From positions 1 to 55,919 of the forward strand of contig CAJFKR010000005.1 in assembly GCA_904386005.1 (NCBI GenBank): a DNA stretch of 55,919 bases. The letters are read 5' to 3'. The position numbers and the translations under genes are program-made. Positions 8,192-16,767 of the stretch are shown here, one piece after another. Position 1 is the stretch's first letter. Each line of letters starts with the position of its first letter. The notes beneath the pieces are model-generated. The model was not told where the DNA came from, did not search any database, and saw nothing but the letters and a program-made list of their open reading frames with translations. Origin of the DNA: Candidatus Flemingiibacterium merdigallinarum. GTDB taxonomy: Bacteria; Bacillota; Clostridia; Oscillospirales; CAG-272.

Positions 8192-9259
8192 ATGACGAGG
8201 ACAAAATTTCTTGTAACTCTAACTTTTGTGGTGGTCATTTTGATTCTGTGCATACTTTTTATCATCAATTTTATCAGTCACCCAAACCCAATCACCACAC
8301 CGTCGGGAAATATGTCGGACGACACTCGTGTACTTGACGAAACCAAAATAATGAATGTAATGTATACGGCGGACTATGAATTCTTCAAGGGCGTGACTTT
8401 CGAGCAGCCGCATGATGTGTTGCTGACCGAAAAAGGTACTATTCTTGTCGCGGACGGAGCGGCTAACTGTCTTTACGAATTTGACATGGACGGTAATTTG
8501 CTTGAGACTATCGGCAAAACCGGAAACGGTATGTGCGAATTCAGTTTCCCGACCGCGCTTTGCGAGCTTAACGGCAGCATTTATGTAGCGGACAACAATA
8601 ATAATCGTATACAGGTTTTGACTTCGAGAAGTTATGATTACCGCGACCAATTTGCGTATGAATTGGATATGTTCGGCGACGGCTCCAATATCGTAAGCAT
8701 TGTATCTGACGGGGTTGATACAATATATGTTTCCGGTAATTATTTCTTCACCGGTGACGCGGTATTTTCAAAGTATTCGGTCGACCAATCCGACAGCGCA
8801 TACGGGGAACGGCAGAATATAGCTCCTCTGTGCGGAGCTCTGACATATAATTATGCTGCCGATATTTTGTATCTTGTCGATACATATGAACTTCAGGCGT
8901 CGAAGGGGAGCTACAGACGCACGCAGGGCACGCACTATCTGAGCTATTACGACCCCGAAACCAAAGATGTCGAAACTGTATTTGAATTTCCGGCAAAATA
9001 TATGCCGTCAGAGGTGTTTATAACCGACGACGGATTTATAGCGTTAAGTCTGACCCGTGAAACCATTGACCGTTTCAATGAGAGTGGGCAATATATAGAT
9101 ACAATCTATTATGCGGAAGAATACAAGGGCATGACATACGCGGTAATGGCTGACGACGGCACATTATTTGTCTCTTGTCCGTATGAGGGCATGGTACTTC
9201 GGCTGACACTGACCGAATCGGTTTCCGACGCGGAAACCGAAGCAAAAACCGAATCTTAA
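8192..9259 (+). CDS. Membrane-anchored NHL-repeat beta-propeller protein
   Basis: Protein of 355 residues with one N-terminal membrane helix (about residues 7-29, LVTLTFVVVILILCILFI) and an outside domain. At least two clear NHL repeats are visible: TILVADGAANCLYEFDMDGN and SIYVADNNNNRIQVL, joined by a LETIGKTGNGMCEFSFPTAL linker; weaker repeats follow to the end, consistent with a six-bladed propeller. Propellers of this type bind peptides, glycans or partner proteins. The ATG at 8192 is chosen because GGAGGTG at 8179-8185 precedes it by 6 bases; an ATG at 8177 overlaps that site. It heads a run of same-strand genes encoding an FtsX-type ABC transporter and may be its extracellular partner. 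Confidence 0.8.
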   Translation: MTRTKFLVTLTFVVVILILCILFIINFISHPNPITTPSGNMSDDTRVLDETKIMNVMYTADYEFFKGVTFEQPHDVLLTEKGTILVADGAANCLYEFDMDGNLLETIGKTGNGMCEFSFPTALCELNGSIYVADNNNNRIQVLTSRSYDYRDQFAYELDMFGDGSNIVSIVSDGVDTIYVSGNYFFTGDAVFSKYSVDQSDSAYGERQNIAPLCGALTYNYAADILYLVDTYELQASKGSYRRTQGTHYLSYYDPETKDVETVFEFPAKYMPSEVFITDDGFIALSLTRETIDRFNESGQYIDTIYYAEEYKGMTYAVMADDGTLFVSCPYEGMVLRLTLTESVSDAETEAKTES

Positions 9260-9403
9260 CCCTTTTCTTAACCGGTTTCTTTACCGGAGTGGACTATAAT
9301 TATAACGCATTCACGGCAGATTGGATATAGCAGTATATTACAATTGTCGTTATCATTGCACACAAAGCCGCAAAAAAGCTACAATCGAAAGGAAGTGCGT
9401 TTT

Positions 9404-10498
9404 ATGAGTTTTACACTGCGGCAGTCATTGAAATCGCTCGCGGCGTCCCCGTTTGTATCGATAGTCGTGACGCTGTCGCTGGTCGGAGGATTGCTCGCGA
9501 TTTTTTTGGTTTTGGGCTATCTCGACGAGTTCCTGTATGATACACGGTCATACAAATACGGCGACGACGGCGATTATTATATATGGCTCAACAACGAAAC
9601 ACCGCTCGCAGTCGACGAGATCGACCCTGCCGACGTCGGCGCGGAGGATATCGAGTCGACAAATGAATATTCAATAAATGACGGTATATCAAGCGATGGC
9701 ATATTTGTTTGTGCGGTCGACCCCGGTTTTGAACAGTATTTTCATTCAAGGCTCATATCGGGGCGTTATTTTTCCGCCGACGACACGGGAGCGGTCATAA
9801 TAATCGAGAATGGAGTGGCACGACGGCAGGGGCTTTCGGTCGGCGACAGTGTCAATATTCTCGGCGTCGACTATGAGATAATCGGCATAGTAAAGATGAA
9901 CACATGGCTCGACAACTATATTGTGCTTAAAAGCTATATCGACACGCAGCCGCTCATCGGCAATTATTTTCAATATCAAGAAATCGTCGTCGGCTCTCCG
10001 TCAGAGGATTTCGACTCGTCGCTCATCACTGGTGAGGTGCCCGATCGTTATATAACTGAGGGCTGGTCGGAGGACATATATTGGGATTATATCCGGAGAG
10101 CGTTTATGAAAATCGCGGTCGTGGGCGTGGTCGGGTTATGTGTTTTTTTGTACGCGACGATGAATCTGATGATCATCGCCGACTTCGGCATTCGTTCGCG
10201 CATGGGCGAGACCGGACTACGGGTTGCGCTCGGAGCGCAGCCGAGACAGCTGTTTGTCGAGCGCTTTATTGAGTATCTCGCGATGACGCTGACGGCGTCG
10301 GTTATACTGATTGCCGCGACGCCGATTGTATACGAGGTGATTGACGGATTTCTGTCGTGGCGGCTCGGAGCTATCAGCGGACTCGGTCTCATATTGTTCG
10401 CGGTCATATCTGCCGCGGTAATCGCGGGACAGACAACCGCAAAAACGAAAAGCTACGGGTACGCGATTTACGACATGATGAGTACAAGACAAAGGTGA
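9404..10498 (+). CDS. FtsX-like ABC transporter permease
   Basis: Permease of 364 residues of the MacB/FtsX type. One helix near residues 18-40, an extracytoplasmic domain of about 190 residues with a MacB-like fold (LISGRYFSADDTGAVIIIENGVA), then three helices at the C-terminal end with the FtsX motif GETGLRVALGAQPRQLF in the cytoplasmic loop. The start at 9404 follows GAAAGGAAG. It lies 4 bases before a second permease, and an ATPase follows directly, giving a complete type VII exporter or mechanotransmission system. The conserved GLRVALGA motif and large outer domain suggest peptide or antibiotic resistance, or signalling, rather than import; the substrate is unknown. Confidence 0.85.
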   Translation: MSFTLRQSLKSLAASPFVSIVVTLSLVGGLLAIFLVLGYLDEFLYDTRSYKYGDDGDYYIWLNNETPLAVDEIDPADVGAEDIESTNEYSINDGISSDGIFVCAVDPGFEQYFHSRLISGRYFSADDTGAVIIIENGVARRQGLSVGDSVNILGVDYEIIGIVKMNTWLDNYIVLKSYIDTQPLIGNYFQYQEIVVGSPSEDFDSSLITGEVPDRYITEGWSEDIYWDYIRRAFMKIAVVGVVGLCVFLYATMNLMIIADFGIRSRMGETGLRVALGAQPRQLFVERFIEYLAMTLTASVILIAATPIVYEVIDGFLSWRLGAISGLGLILFAVISAAVIAGQTTAKTKSYGYAIYDMMSTRQR

Positions 10499-10502
10499 CG
10501 AT

Positions 10503-11327
10503 ATGTATACACTTCACATGATACTGCACTATATGCGCCACTACCGCAGGCAATACATACTGCTTGCCGTGCAGATGACGCTCGCGTTCGCGATAATCTT
10601 CGCCGTCGGCTCGGCGAAGTATTCGATAGACTATCAGGTCGCCGCGAGCGACCTGCCCGACCGGACGAGCTTCATCGTGTCGCTGCACGACGACGCCGAC
10701 CGCGACGCGCTCGCGAGCCTGACCGCCGATTTTGTCGCGGCTCACTCCGAACGCAATATTACGGTCAGTGACCTCGGGTCGATGTATATAATCGAGTCAG
10801 AGCAGGATCTCGACGACCTTTACGACGAATACGCCGAGCTGCTCGTGCCGCTGTATGGAACGCTGACCCTATCGAAGCAGAATCAGCGAGATATGCTTGA
10901 AAATGAGGGCGTGGGCGTCGAGAACATCTCACAGATACTTGAATTTATCGCCGCGATTGTCACATTTGTTACGACTATCGGCTTTATCGGATATGTCATG
11001 CTGTTTTTAATCGAGCGCGAGCACGACATACTCGCCGCCTATCTCTGCGGCGCGGGACTGACACGGCAGATAATCTCGACGGTTATCGAAACCGCGTCGG
11101 TCGGGCTGATATCGGCGGTGTTAGGCGTAGCGCTCGGCTCGGTTTTGGCTCCGATGCTGATTATATTCGGTATGTCGAGAACCAGTCTGACAATCACGCC
11201 GCAGCCGGCGGCGCTGCTCGGCATACTCGGCACATTGTTAATTATTTACATAATACCCGCGATAATTTGTATATTCCGTATGCGCCGCTTCGACCCGATA
11301 ACGGCGATCCGGAGGGAGGAAAACTGA
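10503..11327 (+). CDS. FtsX-like ABC transporter permease, second subunit
   Basis: Protein of 274 residues with four predicted helices: about residues 18-38, 150-172, 195-222 and 236-260. The outer domain between helices 1 and 2 is much smaller than in the first permease (about 100 residues). The loop ILAAYLCGAGLTRQIIS corresponds to the FtsX cytoplasmic motif. The start has AAAGGTGA upstream and overlaps nothing. Its stop shares one base with the start of the ATPase gene, so the two are translationally coupled. The two unlike permeases probably form a heterodimer. Confidence 0.8.
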   Translation: MYTLHMILHYMRHYRRQYILLAVQMTLAFAIIFAVGSAKYSIDYQVAASDLPDRTSFIVSLHDDADRDALASLTADFVAAHSERNITVSDLGSMYIIESEQDLDDLYDEYAELLVPLYGTLTLSKQNQRDMLENEGVGVENISQILEFIAAIVTFVTTIGFIGYVMLFLIEREHDILAAYLCGAGLTRQIISTVIETASVGLISAVLGVALGSVLAPMLIIFGMSRTSLTITPQPAALLGILGTLLIIYIIPAIICIFRMRRFDPITAIRREEN

Positions 11328-11995
11328 TGCTACAGCTTGAAAATATAACCAAAAGCTTCCGCGACGGCGACAGCGAGCTGTCGGTGCTGCGCGGAGTAGA
11401 CCTCAACCTTGACGACGGAGATCAGGCTTCGATTATGGGCTCGAGCGGCTGCGGCAAGTCGACGTTATTGCATATACTCGGCGGCATCGAGCGCGCCGAC
11501 TCGGGCAGCTACACGCTCGACGGCGACCGGCTCACCGAGATGTCGCCGGCAGAGCTTGCCGAGATTCGCGCGCGCAAAATCGGCATGGTGTTCCAGTCCT
11601 TCTTTTTAGTGAAGTCGCTCGACTGTATCGAAAACGTCGGGCTGCCGCTCGGCTACGCGGGCGTCGCGACAAAGGAGCGGCGCGAGCGAGCGCTCGAGGC
11701 GCTCGACGCGGTCGGCATGGCCGACATGGCGAAAAAGCAGGTCACAAAGCTGTCGGGCGGACAGATGCAGCGAGTCGCGATCGCGCGCGCTATAGTCAGC
11801 CGCCCGAAGCTGCTCATCTGCGACGAGCCTACCGGAAGCCTTGACAGCACAACCGCAGAACGGATAATCGAGCTTATAGGCGACCTGTCGCGTAGGAACG
11901 GCTCGACGCTTATAATAGTTACGCACGACAGGAATGTCGCGGAGATTTGCGAGCGGAGATTTGTGATGAGTGACGGCATACTGTCGGAGATATGA
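11327..11995 (+). CDS. ABC transporter ATP-binding protein (LolD/MacB type)
   Basis: ATPase of 222 residues. Walker A GSSGCGKST is at residues 38-46, the Q-loop lies in MVFQSFFLVKSLDC, the LSGGQMQRVAIARAI signature is near 142, and Walker B LLICDEPTGSLD near 162 is followed by the switch histidine in IVTHD. The sequence style is that of ATPases serving FtsX/MacB permeases. The ATG at 11327 is preceded by GGAGGGAGG; an in-frame start at 11267 lies inside the permease gene and is unlikely. It is the last gene of the NHL/FtsX module, followed by a terminator-like hairpin. Confidence 0.92.
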   Translation: MLQLENITKSFRDGDSELSVLRGVDLNLDDGDQASIMGSSGCGKSTLLHILGGIERADSGSYTLDGDRLTEMSPAELAEIRARKIGMVFQSFFLVKSLDCIENVGLPLGYAGVATKERRERALEALDAVGMADMAKKQVTKLSGGQMQRVAIARAIVSRPKLLICDEPTGSLDSTTAERIIELIGDLSRRNGSTLIIVTHDRNVAEICERRFVMSDGILSEI

Positions 11996-12074
11996 CTGTG
12001 AACTCGGAATGACATTGCCGCGATCTGACAATTGCTTATCTGAGCGATTAGCTTCATTATTATAAATAAAAACA

Positions 12075-12113
12075 GTACGTGACAGCAGGTCATGACTGCA
12101 CGTACCGTTTATT
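12075..12113. terminator. Hairpin between convergent genes
   Basis: Stem GTACGTG 12075-12081 with CACGTAC 12099-12105 and partial pairing of the inner bases, followed by TTTATTTT. A-rich sequence on the left side would let it serve the convergent gene at 12120 too. Confidence 0.7.
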
Positions 12114-12119
12114 TTAATA

Positions 12120-12896
12120 TCAGCTAAGGATATCGCTTACTTCAGCGGTTGCGACCTGACCACTTGACTGTGCCGCTCCAAGCTCGTCGAGATACTGATA
12201 ATAGCCGACCTCGTCGACGCGTCCGGTGCGCAGCTCGAGCTGAGCTTCAATCGCCTGCAGGATATCGTCGGTCGAATTGGAATTGAGCGTGGCGGCGCGG
12301 CTGTTGCGCACTGTGTTATCGGAATATTCGAACAGATAGCTGTAGCCGGTTTCGGCGTAAACTCCCTCTGTTTCAAGATAATCGTCAGCGATGAACATGA
12401 TGTAAGACTTGCCGACCTCAATCGGAATCGCGTCCCAGGTTGAACATGTGATGTAGTCGTTGTCGTTGTATTCGCCCTGCAGAATTCCGAGCTTCTGCGA
12501 GCGAGGATCCGACGCTATCATTTCGGCGGCGTCGGAGGCTTTCATAACCCCTTCGTTTGACGTCACGGGTATTTTATCTCCAACGCTCAACTGCGAGCTC
12601 GTATCGAGCAGGATATTCTCTATTTCGACTGTGTACTCGAAATTGAACAAATTATTGTCGGTATAGATCACATTGTCGACTGACAGCACGTCGCACTGTA
12701 TGACCTGCGATGAAATCTCACAGATTGCTTCGAGATTATTGACGTCGGCTATCATGTAACCCATAAGCTCCTTATATCCGAATTCGTAGACGATGTTTCT
12801 GTTGCTGTCGTTTTCTATGGAAGCACTGCCGCAATCAGAAAAGCCTATCTGTGCCATCATAAGAAGGCTTAACAAAATTCCTGAATAAGCGTTCAT
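12120..12896 (-). CDS. Secreted protein of unknown function
   Basis: Protein of 258 residues. The first 20 (MNAYSGILLSLLMMAQIGFS) look like a signal peptide ending near DCGS; the cysteine may be a lipid attachment site but the preceding residues do not match a normal lipobox. The mature part is acidic, with many aspartate, asparagine and serine residues, and carries the segment VGDKIPVTSNEGV next to YTVEIENILLDTSSQLSVGD. I do not recognise a family. It is monocistronic and convergent with the ABC module, so it need not be functionally linked. Confidence 0.7.
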   Translation of the reverse strand: MNAYSGILLSLLMMAQIGFSDCGSASIENDSNRNIVYEFGYKELMGYMIADVNNLEAICEISSQVIQCDVLSVDNVIYTDNNLFNFEYTVEIENILLDTSSQLSVGDKIPVTSNEGVMKASDAAEMIASDPRSQKLGILQGEYNDNDYITCSTWDAIPIEVGKSYIMFIADDYLETEGVYAETGYSYLFEYSDNTVRNSRAATLNSNSTDDILQAIEAQLELRTGRVDEVGYYQYLDELGAAQSSGQVATAEVSDILS

Positions 12897-13110
12897 AATA
12901 AATCCCTCCGAAGATTAAATTATTCATATAATCGGATTTTTATATGATTTAAGCATATCACATTCTTGGTAATTTGTCAAGTATTATTTCTTAACGTTAT
13001 TATTGTTTATATAAAAAATATTCGGCTGAATCGAGAAAGGCGGATTATAATCCGTGCGCCGCAAGGACTCTATTAGGAATTTGAAGACTGTAAATTTATT
13101 GTAAACATAG
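12897..13110. other. Intergenic stretch without visible features
   Basis: AT-rich DNA between the start of the secreted-protein gene and the rpsB promoter. I see no ORF, clear promoter for the minus-strand gene, or strong hairpin here. Confidence 0.5.
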
Positions 13111-13139
13111 TTGCAATCGGCGCAAAAATATGGTATAAT
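13111..13139 (+). promoter_or_regulatory. Promoter of rpsB-tsf
   Basis: TTGCAA at 13111-13116 and TATAAT at 13134-13139 with a 17-base spacer. The start site would be near 13146, giving a leader of about 155 bases. Confidence 0.75.
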
Positions 13140-13145
13140 ATATAG

Positions 13146-13300
13146 GTCAGTGCAAACGGCGGCATTGATAGGTCGACAACAGATTGACCTTAAAAATACA
13201 GCCGTTATAACACACGCCGAGTGACGCGCAGGAGTCGGCTTCTAATTCGGATGCCGTTTAGGCGATGGCTCGCGCGGTGGGAAAAACTCAGGAGGACAAT
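13146..13300 (+). ncRNA. Structured rpsB mRNA leader (candidate S2 autoregulatory element)
   Basis: The leader can fold into a closed domain: AACGGC 13155-13160 pairs with GCCGTT 13201-13206 and encloses a hairpin AGGTC 13170-13174 with GACCT 13186-13190. A second hairpin GCCGA/TCGGC follows at about 13216-13239, before the AGGAGG ribosome site. Long leaders that bind the encoded protein are known for several ribosomal protein operons including rpsB in other bacteria; assignment here is inference from structure and position. Confidence 0.45.
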
Positions 13301-14059
13301 ATGTCTATTATTACACTTAAGCAGCTGCTTGAAGCCGGTGTTCATTTCGGACACCACACCAGAAGATGGAACCCGAAGATGGCTGAATACATCTTCACCG
13401 AAAGAAACGGTCTCTACATCATCGACCTTCAGAAGACTGTAAAGAAGTTCGATGAGGCGTATATGTTCGTCCGCGACCTTGTCGCCAACAAGGGAACGCT
13501 CCTTTTTGTAGGCACCAAGAAGCAGGCGGCGGACGCTATCAAGGACGAGGCCGAGCGCTCGGGTATGTACTATGTTAATGAAAGATGGCCGGGCGGTATG
13601 CTCACCAACTTCAAGACCATCAAGAAGTCGATAAACCGTCTCGTCGCGCTTGAAAAAATGCAGGAGGACGGAACCTTCGATCTCCTTCCGAAAAAGGAAG
13701 TCGCTTCGCTCATCAAGGAGATGAACGACCTCGAAAGAAACTACGGCGGTATCAAGACTATGGACAGACTGCCCGACGCGGTGTTCATCGTTGACCCGCG
13801 CAAGGAGCACATCGCCGTTCTCGAAGCCAAGAAGCTCGGAATTCCGGTAATCGCTATTGTCGATACCAACTGCGACCCGGACGACGCCGACTACATCATC
13901 CCCGGCAATGACGACGCTATTCGCGCAATCAAGCTCTTCTCGTCGGTAATCGCTGACGCTGTCCTCGAGGGCAAGCAGGGCGAGCAGCTCGACGAGGCGG
14001 AGGCAGAGGCTACCGAGGCTGAAGACGCCGAGGACGCAGAGGCTGCCGAGAAGAACTGA
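13301..14059 (+). CDS. rpsB: 30S ribosomal protein S2
   Basis: Component of the small ribosomal subunit, 252 residues. The opening [20 protein letters not shown] and [15 protein letters not shown] are diagnostic, as is the later [20 protein letters not shown] segment. The C terminus is extended by an acidic glutamate/alanine-rich tail of about 25 residues. The ATG at 13301 follows CAGGAGGACA; an in-frame ATG at 13265 lies within the structured leader and lacks a ribosome site. First gene of the pair with tsf, 42 bases apart. Confidence 0.98.
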   Translation: MSIITLKQLLEAGVHFGHHTRRWNPKMAEYIFTERNGLYIIDLQKTVKKFDEAYMFVRDLVANKGTLLFVGTKKQAADAIKDEAERSGMYYVNERWPGGMLTNFKTIKKSINRLVALEKMQEDGTFDLLPKKEVASLIKEMNDLERNYGGIKTMDRLPDAVFIVDPRKEHIAVLEAKKLGIPVIAIVDTNCDPDDADYIIPGNDDAIRAIKLFSSVIADAVLEGKQGEQLDEAEAEATEAEDAEDAEAAEKN

Positions 14060-14101
14060 CAATATACTGAATGAATATTATTTCGAAAGGATTTTAATAA
14101 A

Positions 14102-15031
14102 ATGGCAAACATTTCCGCAAAGGATGTCGCCGCTCTGCGCGCTAAGACCGGCTGCGGCATGATGGAGTGTAAGAAGGCTCTGGTTGAAGCAGATGGCAAT
14201 ATGGATGAGGCTATCAAGGTTCTCCGCGAAAGAGGACTTCAGGTAGCCGCTAAGAAGCAGGAAAGAATCGCCGCTGAGGGTATTGTTTCGATCAAGGAAG
14301 CAAACGGTTCGGCAGCTATGATCGAGGTCAACTCGGAGTCCGACTTCGTCGCGAAAAACGAGAAGTTCAAGGCGTTCGTCGACACTCTGCTCGACACTAT
14401 ACTCCAAAATAAGCCCGCTGACGTTGACGCGCTCATGGCTTGCACAATCTCCGGCGGCAGCGATACTGTTGACGCCGCTCTCAAGGAGCAGATCTTCATC
14501 ATCGGCGAAAAGCTCAGCATTCGTCGTTTCGTTTTGGTTGACGGTGTGGTTTCCACTTATGTTCACGGCGGCGGAAGCATCGGCGTTATCGTTAAGTTCA
14601 AGCTTGACGGCGTAGCTGCCGACAACGCGGAATTCGTTGAGTGCGCTCACAATGTCGCTCTCCAGTGCGCGGCTATGAACGCAACCTACGCTAACAAGGA
14701 GGACGTTCCCCAGTCGGCTCTCGACGAGGAGAAGGAAGTCCTGATGACACAGATCGCGAACGACCCGAAGAACGCGAACAAGCCGGCGCAGATTATCGAA
14801 AAGATGGTTCAGGGCAGACTTGGCAAGTTCTACGAGACCTACTGCCTCGCGGAGCAGGCTTATGTCAAGGACGATTCGATGACTGTGGCTAAATATATTG
14901 ATTCGGTAGCCAAGAATCTCGGCGGCAAGATTGCAATCGACAGCTTCGTCAGATTCGAAAAGGGTGAGGGACTCCAGAAGCGCGAGGACAACCTCGCCGA
15001 GGAAGTCGCCAAGATGACTGCCGGAAACTAA
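14102..15031 (+). CDS. tsf: Elongation factor Ts
   Basis: Guanine nucleotide exchange factor for EF-Tu, 309 residues, normal length. The N-terminal UBA-like domain with LRAKTGCGMMECKKAL is diagnostic, followed by the core domain beginning IVSIKEANGSAAMIEVNSESDFVAKN, here written by position about residues 59-85. GAAAGG precedes the ATG. Cotranscribed with rpsB; an unusually large terminator structure follows. Confidence 0.98.
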   Translation: MANISAKDVAALRAKTGCGMMECKKALVEADGNMDEAIKVLRERGLQVAAKKQERIAAEGIVSIKEANGSAAMIEVNSESDFVAKNEKFKAFVDTLLDTILQNKPADVDALMACTISGGSDTVDAALKEQIFIIGEKLSIRRFVLVDGVVSTYVHGGGSIGVIVKFKLDGVAADNAEFVECAHNVALQCAAMNATYANKEDVPQSALDEEKEVLMTQIANDPKNANKPAQIIEKMVQGRLGKFYETYCLAEQAYVKDDSMTVAKYIDSVAKNLGGKIAIDSFVRFEKGEGLQKREDNLAEEVAKMTAGN

Positions 15032-15041
15032 GAGAATAATC

Positions 15042-15139
15042 ATCCTGTCATAGATTTTATAAAAGCCGCCGGGGCTTACCGCTTTGGTCTTTCAGTCAGC
15101 GGCAGCTACCGGCGGCAGAATTTATGACAGGATTTTTTT
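15042..15139 (+). terminator. Large composite terminator after tsf
   Basis: An 11-bp outer stem (15042-15052 with 15123-15133) is followed by seven T. Inside it an 8-bp stem (15065-15072 with 15109-15116) encloses a further GCT/AGC and CCGCT/AGCGG hairpin. The whole forms a long irregular rod of about 92 bases, far larger than a normal terminator. Confidence 0.8.
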
Positions 15140-15208
15140 GTGAATTTATATCGTAGGTTAATAGTCGAAAAAAGTTGAATACTTTACGTTAAATTTTATC
15201 TGAAATAC

Positions 15209-15237
15209 TTTACAAATCGCTCGATTTAGGTTACAAT
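15209..15237 (+). promoter_or_regulatory. Promoter of the pyrH-frr operon
   Basis: TTTACA at 15209-15214 and TACAAT at 15232-15237, 17-base spacer, about 55 bases before the pyrH ribosome site. Confidence 0.65.
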
Positions 15238-15300
15238 ATAGGTAGTAAAATAAGTTGGCAAAATCTTGCTTATTATTTATGGAAACGGAGTTGATTGAAT

Positions 15301-16056
15301 ATGGGCGATACTATCCGACCGAAATACAAACGTGTGCTCCTGAAGCTGTCCGGAGAAGCACTTGCGCCAAGTGACAAACTGCGCGCAGAAGCGGCGGCAA
15401 AAGGCGAGCATCCGATTCTCGACTATGATATGCTCGACCGGATCGCGAAAGTTGTCAAGCGCTGCACTGAAATCGGCACGCAGATGTGCATTATTGTCGG
15501 CGCGGGCAATATCTGGCGCGGCAGACAGGGAACGAATATGGATCGCACGCGCGCCGACCACATGGGAATGCTTGCCACGACAATCAACGCGCTCGCGCTT
15601 CAAGACTTTTTTGAGCAGAACGGTCTTGACACCCGAGTGCTCACCGCGGTCGAGATGAAGCAGTACGCCGAGCCGTATATCCGCAACCGCGCGGTCTCGC
15701 ATCTTGAAAAGGGCAGAGTCGTAATCCTGGGCGGAGGACTCGGAATCCCGTTCATCTCAACCGACACCGCGGCGGCGGTCAGAGCCGCCGAAATCGGCGC
15801 GGACGTAATCCTGATGGGCAAGAATATCGACGGCGTGTACGACGCCGACCCGAAGAAGGACCCGAAGGCTACCCGATATTCCGAAATTTCCTACAAGGAG
15901 ATACTTGCCAAGGACTTAAAGGCGATGGATTCGACCGCCGCGTCGTTTGGCAACGAGAACCACATCCAGACCTTCGTCTTTGAGTTAAAGGAGCCGGAGA
16001 ATATATACAACGCCATTATTGGCAAGGTCGACGGAACTATCGTAAAGGATATGTGA
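15301..16056 (+). CDS. pyrH: UMP kinase
   Basis: Converts UMP to UDP with ATP in pyrimidine nucleotide synthesis; cytoplasmic hexamer in known members. Length 251 residues, slightly longer than the usual 236-240 because of an insertion of about 12 residues after the first strand-loop (KLSGEALAPSDKLRAEAAAK). VGAGNIWRGRQG and DTAAAVRAAEIGADVILMGK, near residues 64-75 and 157-176, are family signatures. The ATG at 15301 lies 10 bases after GGAG; a TTG at 15295 is too close. frr follows after 35 bases. Confidence 0.96.
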   Translation: MGDTIRPKYKRVLLKLSGEALAPSDKLRAEAAAKGEHPILDYDMLDRIAKVVKRCTEIGTQMCIIVGAGNIWRGRQGTNMDRTRADHMGMLATTINALALQDFFEQNGLDTRVLTAVEMKQYAEPYIRNRAVSHLEKGRVVILGGGLGIPFISTDTAAAVRAAEIGADVILMGKNIDGVYDADPKKDPKATRYSEISYKEILAKDLKAMDSTAASFGNENHIQTFVFELKEPENIYNAIIGKVDGTIVKDM

Positions 16057-16091
16057 CATAGTCATACTTATATAAAGAAAGGAATAACATT

Positions 16092-16646
16092 ATGAAACTT
16101 GATTGCACAGAATTCGAAGCCAAGATGAAGAAATCGGTGAGCGCGTATGAGTCGGCGCTCGCGGATATACGCGCCGGTCGCGCCAATCCGGGCTTGCTCG
16201 ACAAAATTGACGTCGATTATTACGGCGCTCCGACTAAGATAAATCAGATGGCAGAGGTCAAGGTCTCGGACGCTCGTACAATTGTAATAACACCGTGGGA
16301 CGGGTCCACGATGAAGAAGATAGAAAAGGCTATTCTCGCGTCTGACCTCGGAATCACACCGCAGAATGACGGCAAGGTGATAAGACTTTCGTTCCCGCAG
16401 CTCACCGAGGAGCGTCGCCGCGAGCTCACCAAACAGGTATCGAAGCTGGGCGAGGACGCTAAGGTCGCAATCCGCAATATCCGCCGTGAGGCAAACGATC
16501 TGTCGAAGAAGCAGAAAAAGGACGGAGATATGACCGAGGATGAGCTCAAGGCGTCTGACAAGGCGGTTCAGGATCTCACCGACAAGTATATCAAGAATAT
16601 CGATGAGGTCACTGCGCGCAAGAACAAGGAGCTCATGGAAATCTGA
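16092..16646 (+). CDS. frr: Ribosome recycling factor
   Basis: Splits post-termination ribosomes together with EF-G; 184 residues, normal length. The IRAGRANPGLLDKIDVDYYG segment near residue 24 and the C-terminal helix rich in lysine and glutamate (TDKYIKNIDEVTARKNKELM) are diagnostic. AAAGGA precedes the ATG. Second gene of the pyrH operon; a hairpin follows. Confidence 0.97.
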   Translation: MKLDCTEFEAKMKKSVSAYESALADIRAGRANPGLLDKIDVDYYGAPTKINQMAEVKVSDARTIVITPWDGSTMKKIEKAILASDLGITPQNDGKVIRLSFPQLTEERRRELTKQVSKLGEDAKVAIRNIRREANDLSKKQKKDGDMTEDELKASDKAVQDLTDKYIKNIDEVTARKNKELMEI

Positions 16647-16672
16647 CAGTATTCTGTCACAAATGAAACGCA

Positions 16673-16703
16673 GCATAATCCGCCTGACAGGCGGATTATG
16701 CTT
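16673..16703 (+). terminator. Hairpin after frr
   Basis: Perfect 12-bp stem, 16673-16684 with 16690-16701, loop TGACA. It is followed by only TT, so termination may be partial and uppS partly cotranscribed. Confidence 0.6.
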
Positions 16704-16767
16704 ACGCCCAAGTTGTATTATGTTGCAACACCGAGCGGGCGAATACGCAAAATAGACGGAGTTTCTG

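Noticed and set aside
13205-14062. 285-codon open frame opposite rpsB
   Set aside because: Shadow frame; rpsB is certain on the plus strand.
14078-15043. 321-codon open frame opposite tsf
   Set aside because: Shadow of the tsf coding sequence; leucine/valine-rich composition typical of antisense frames and no motif.
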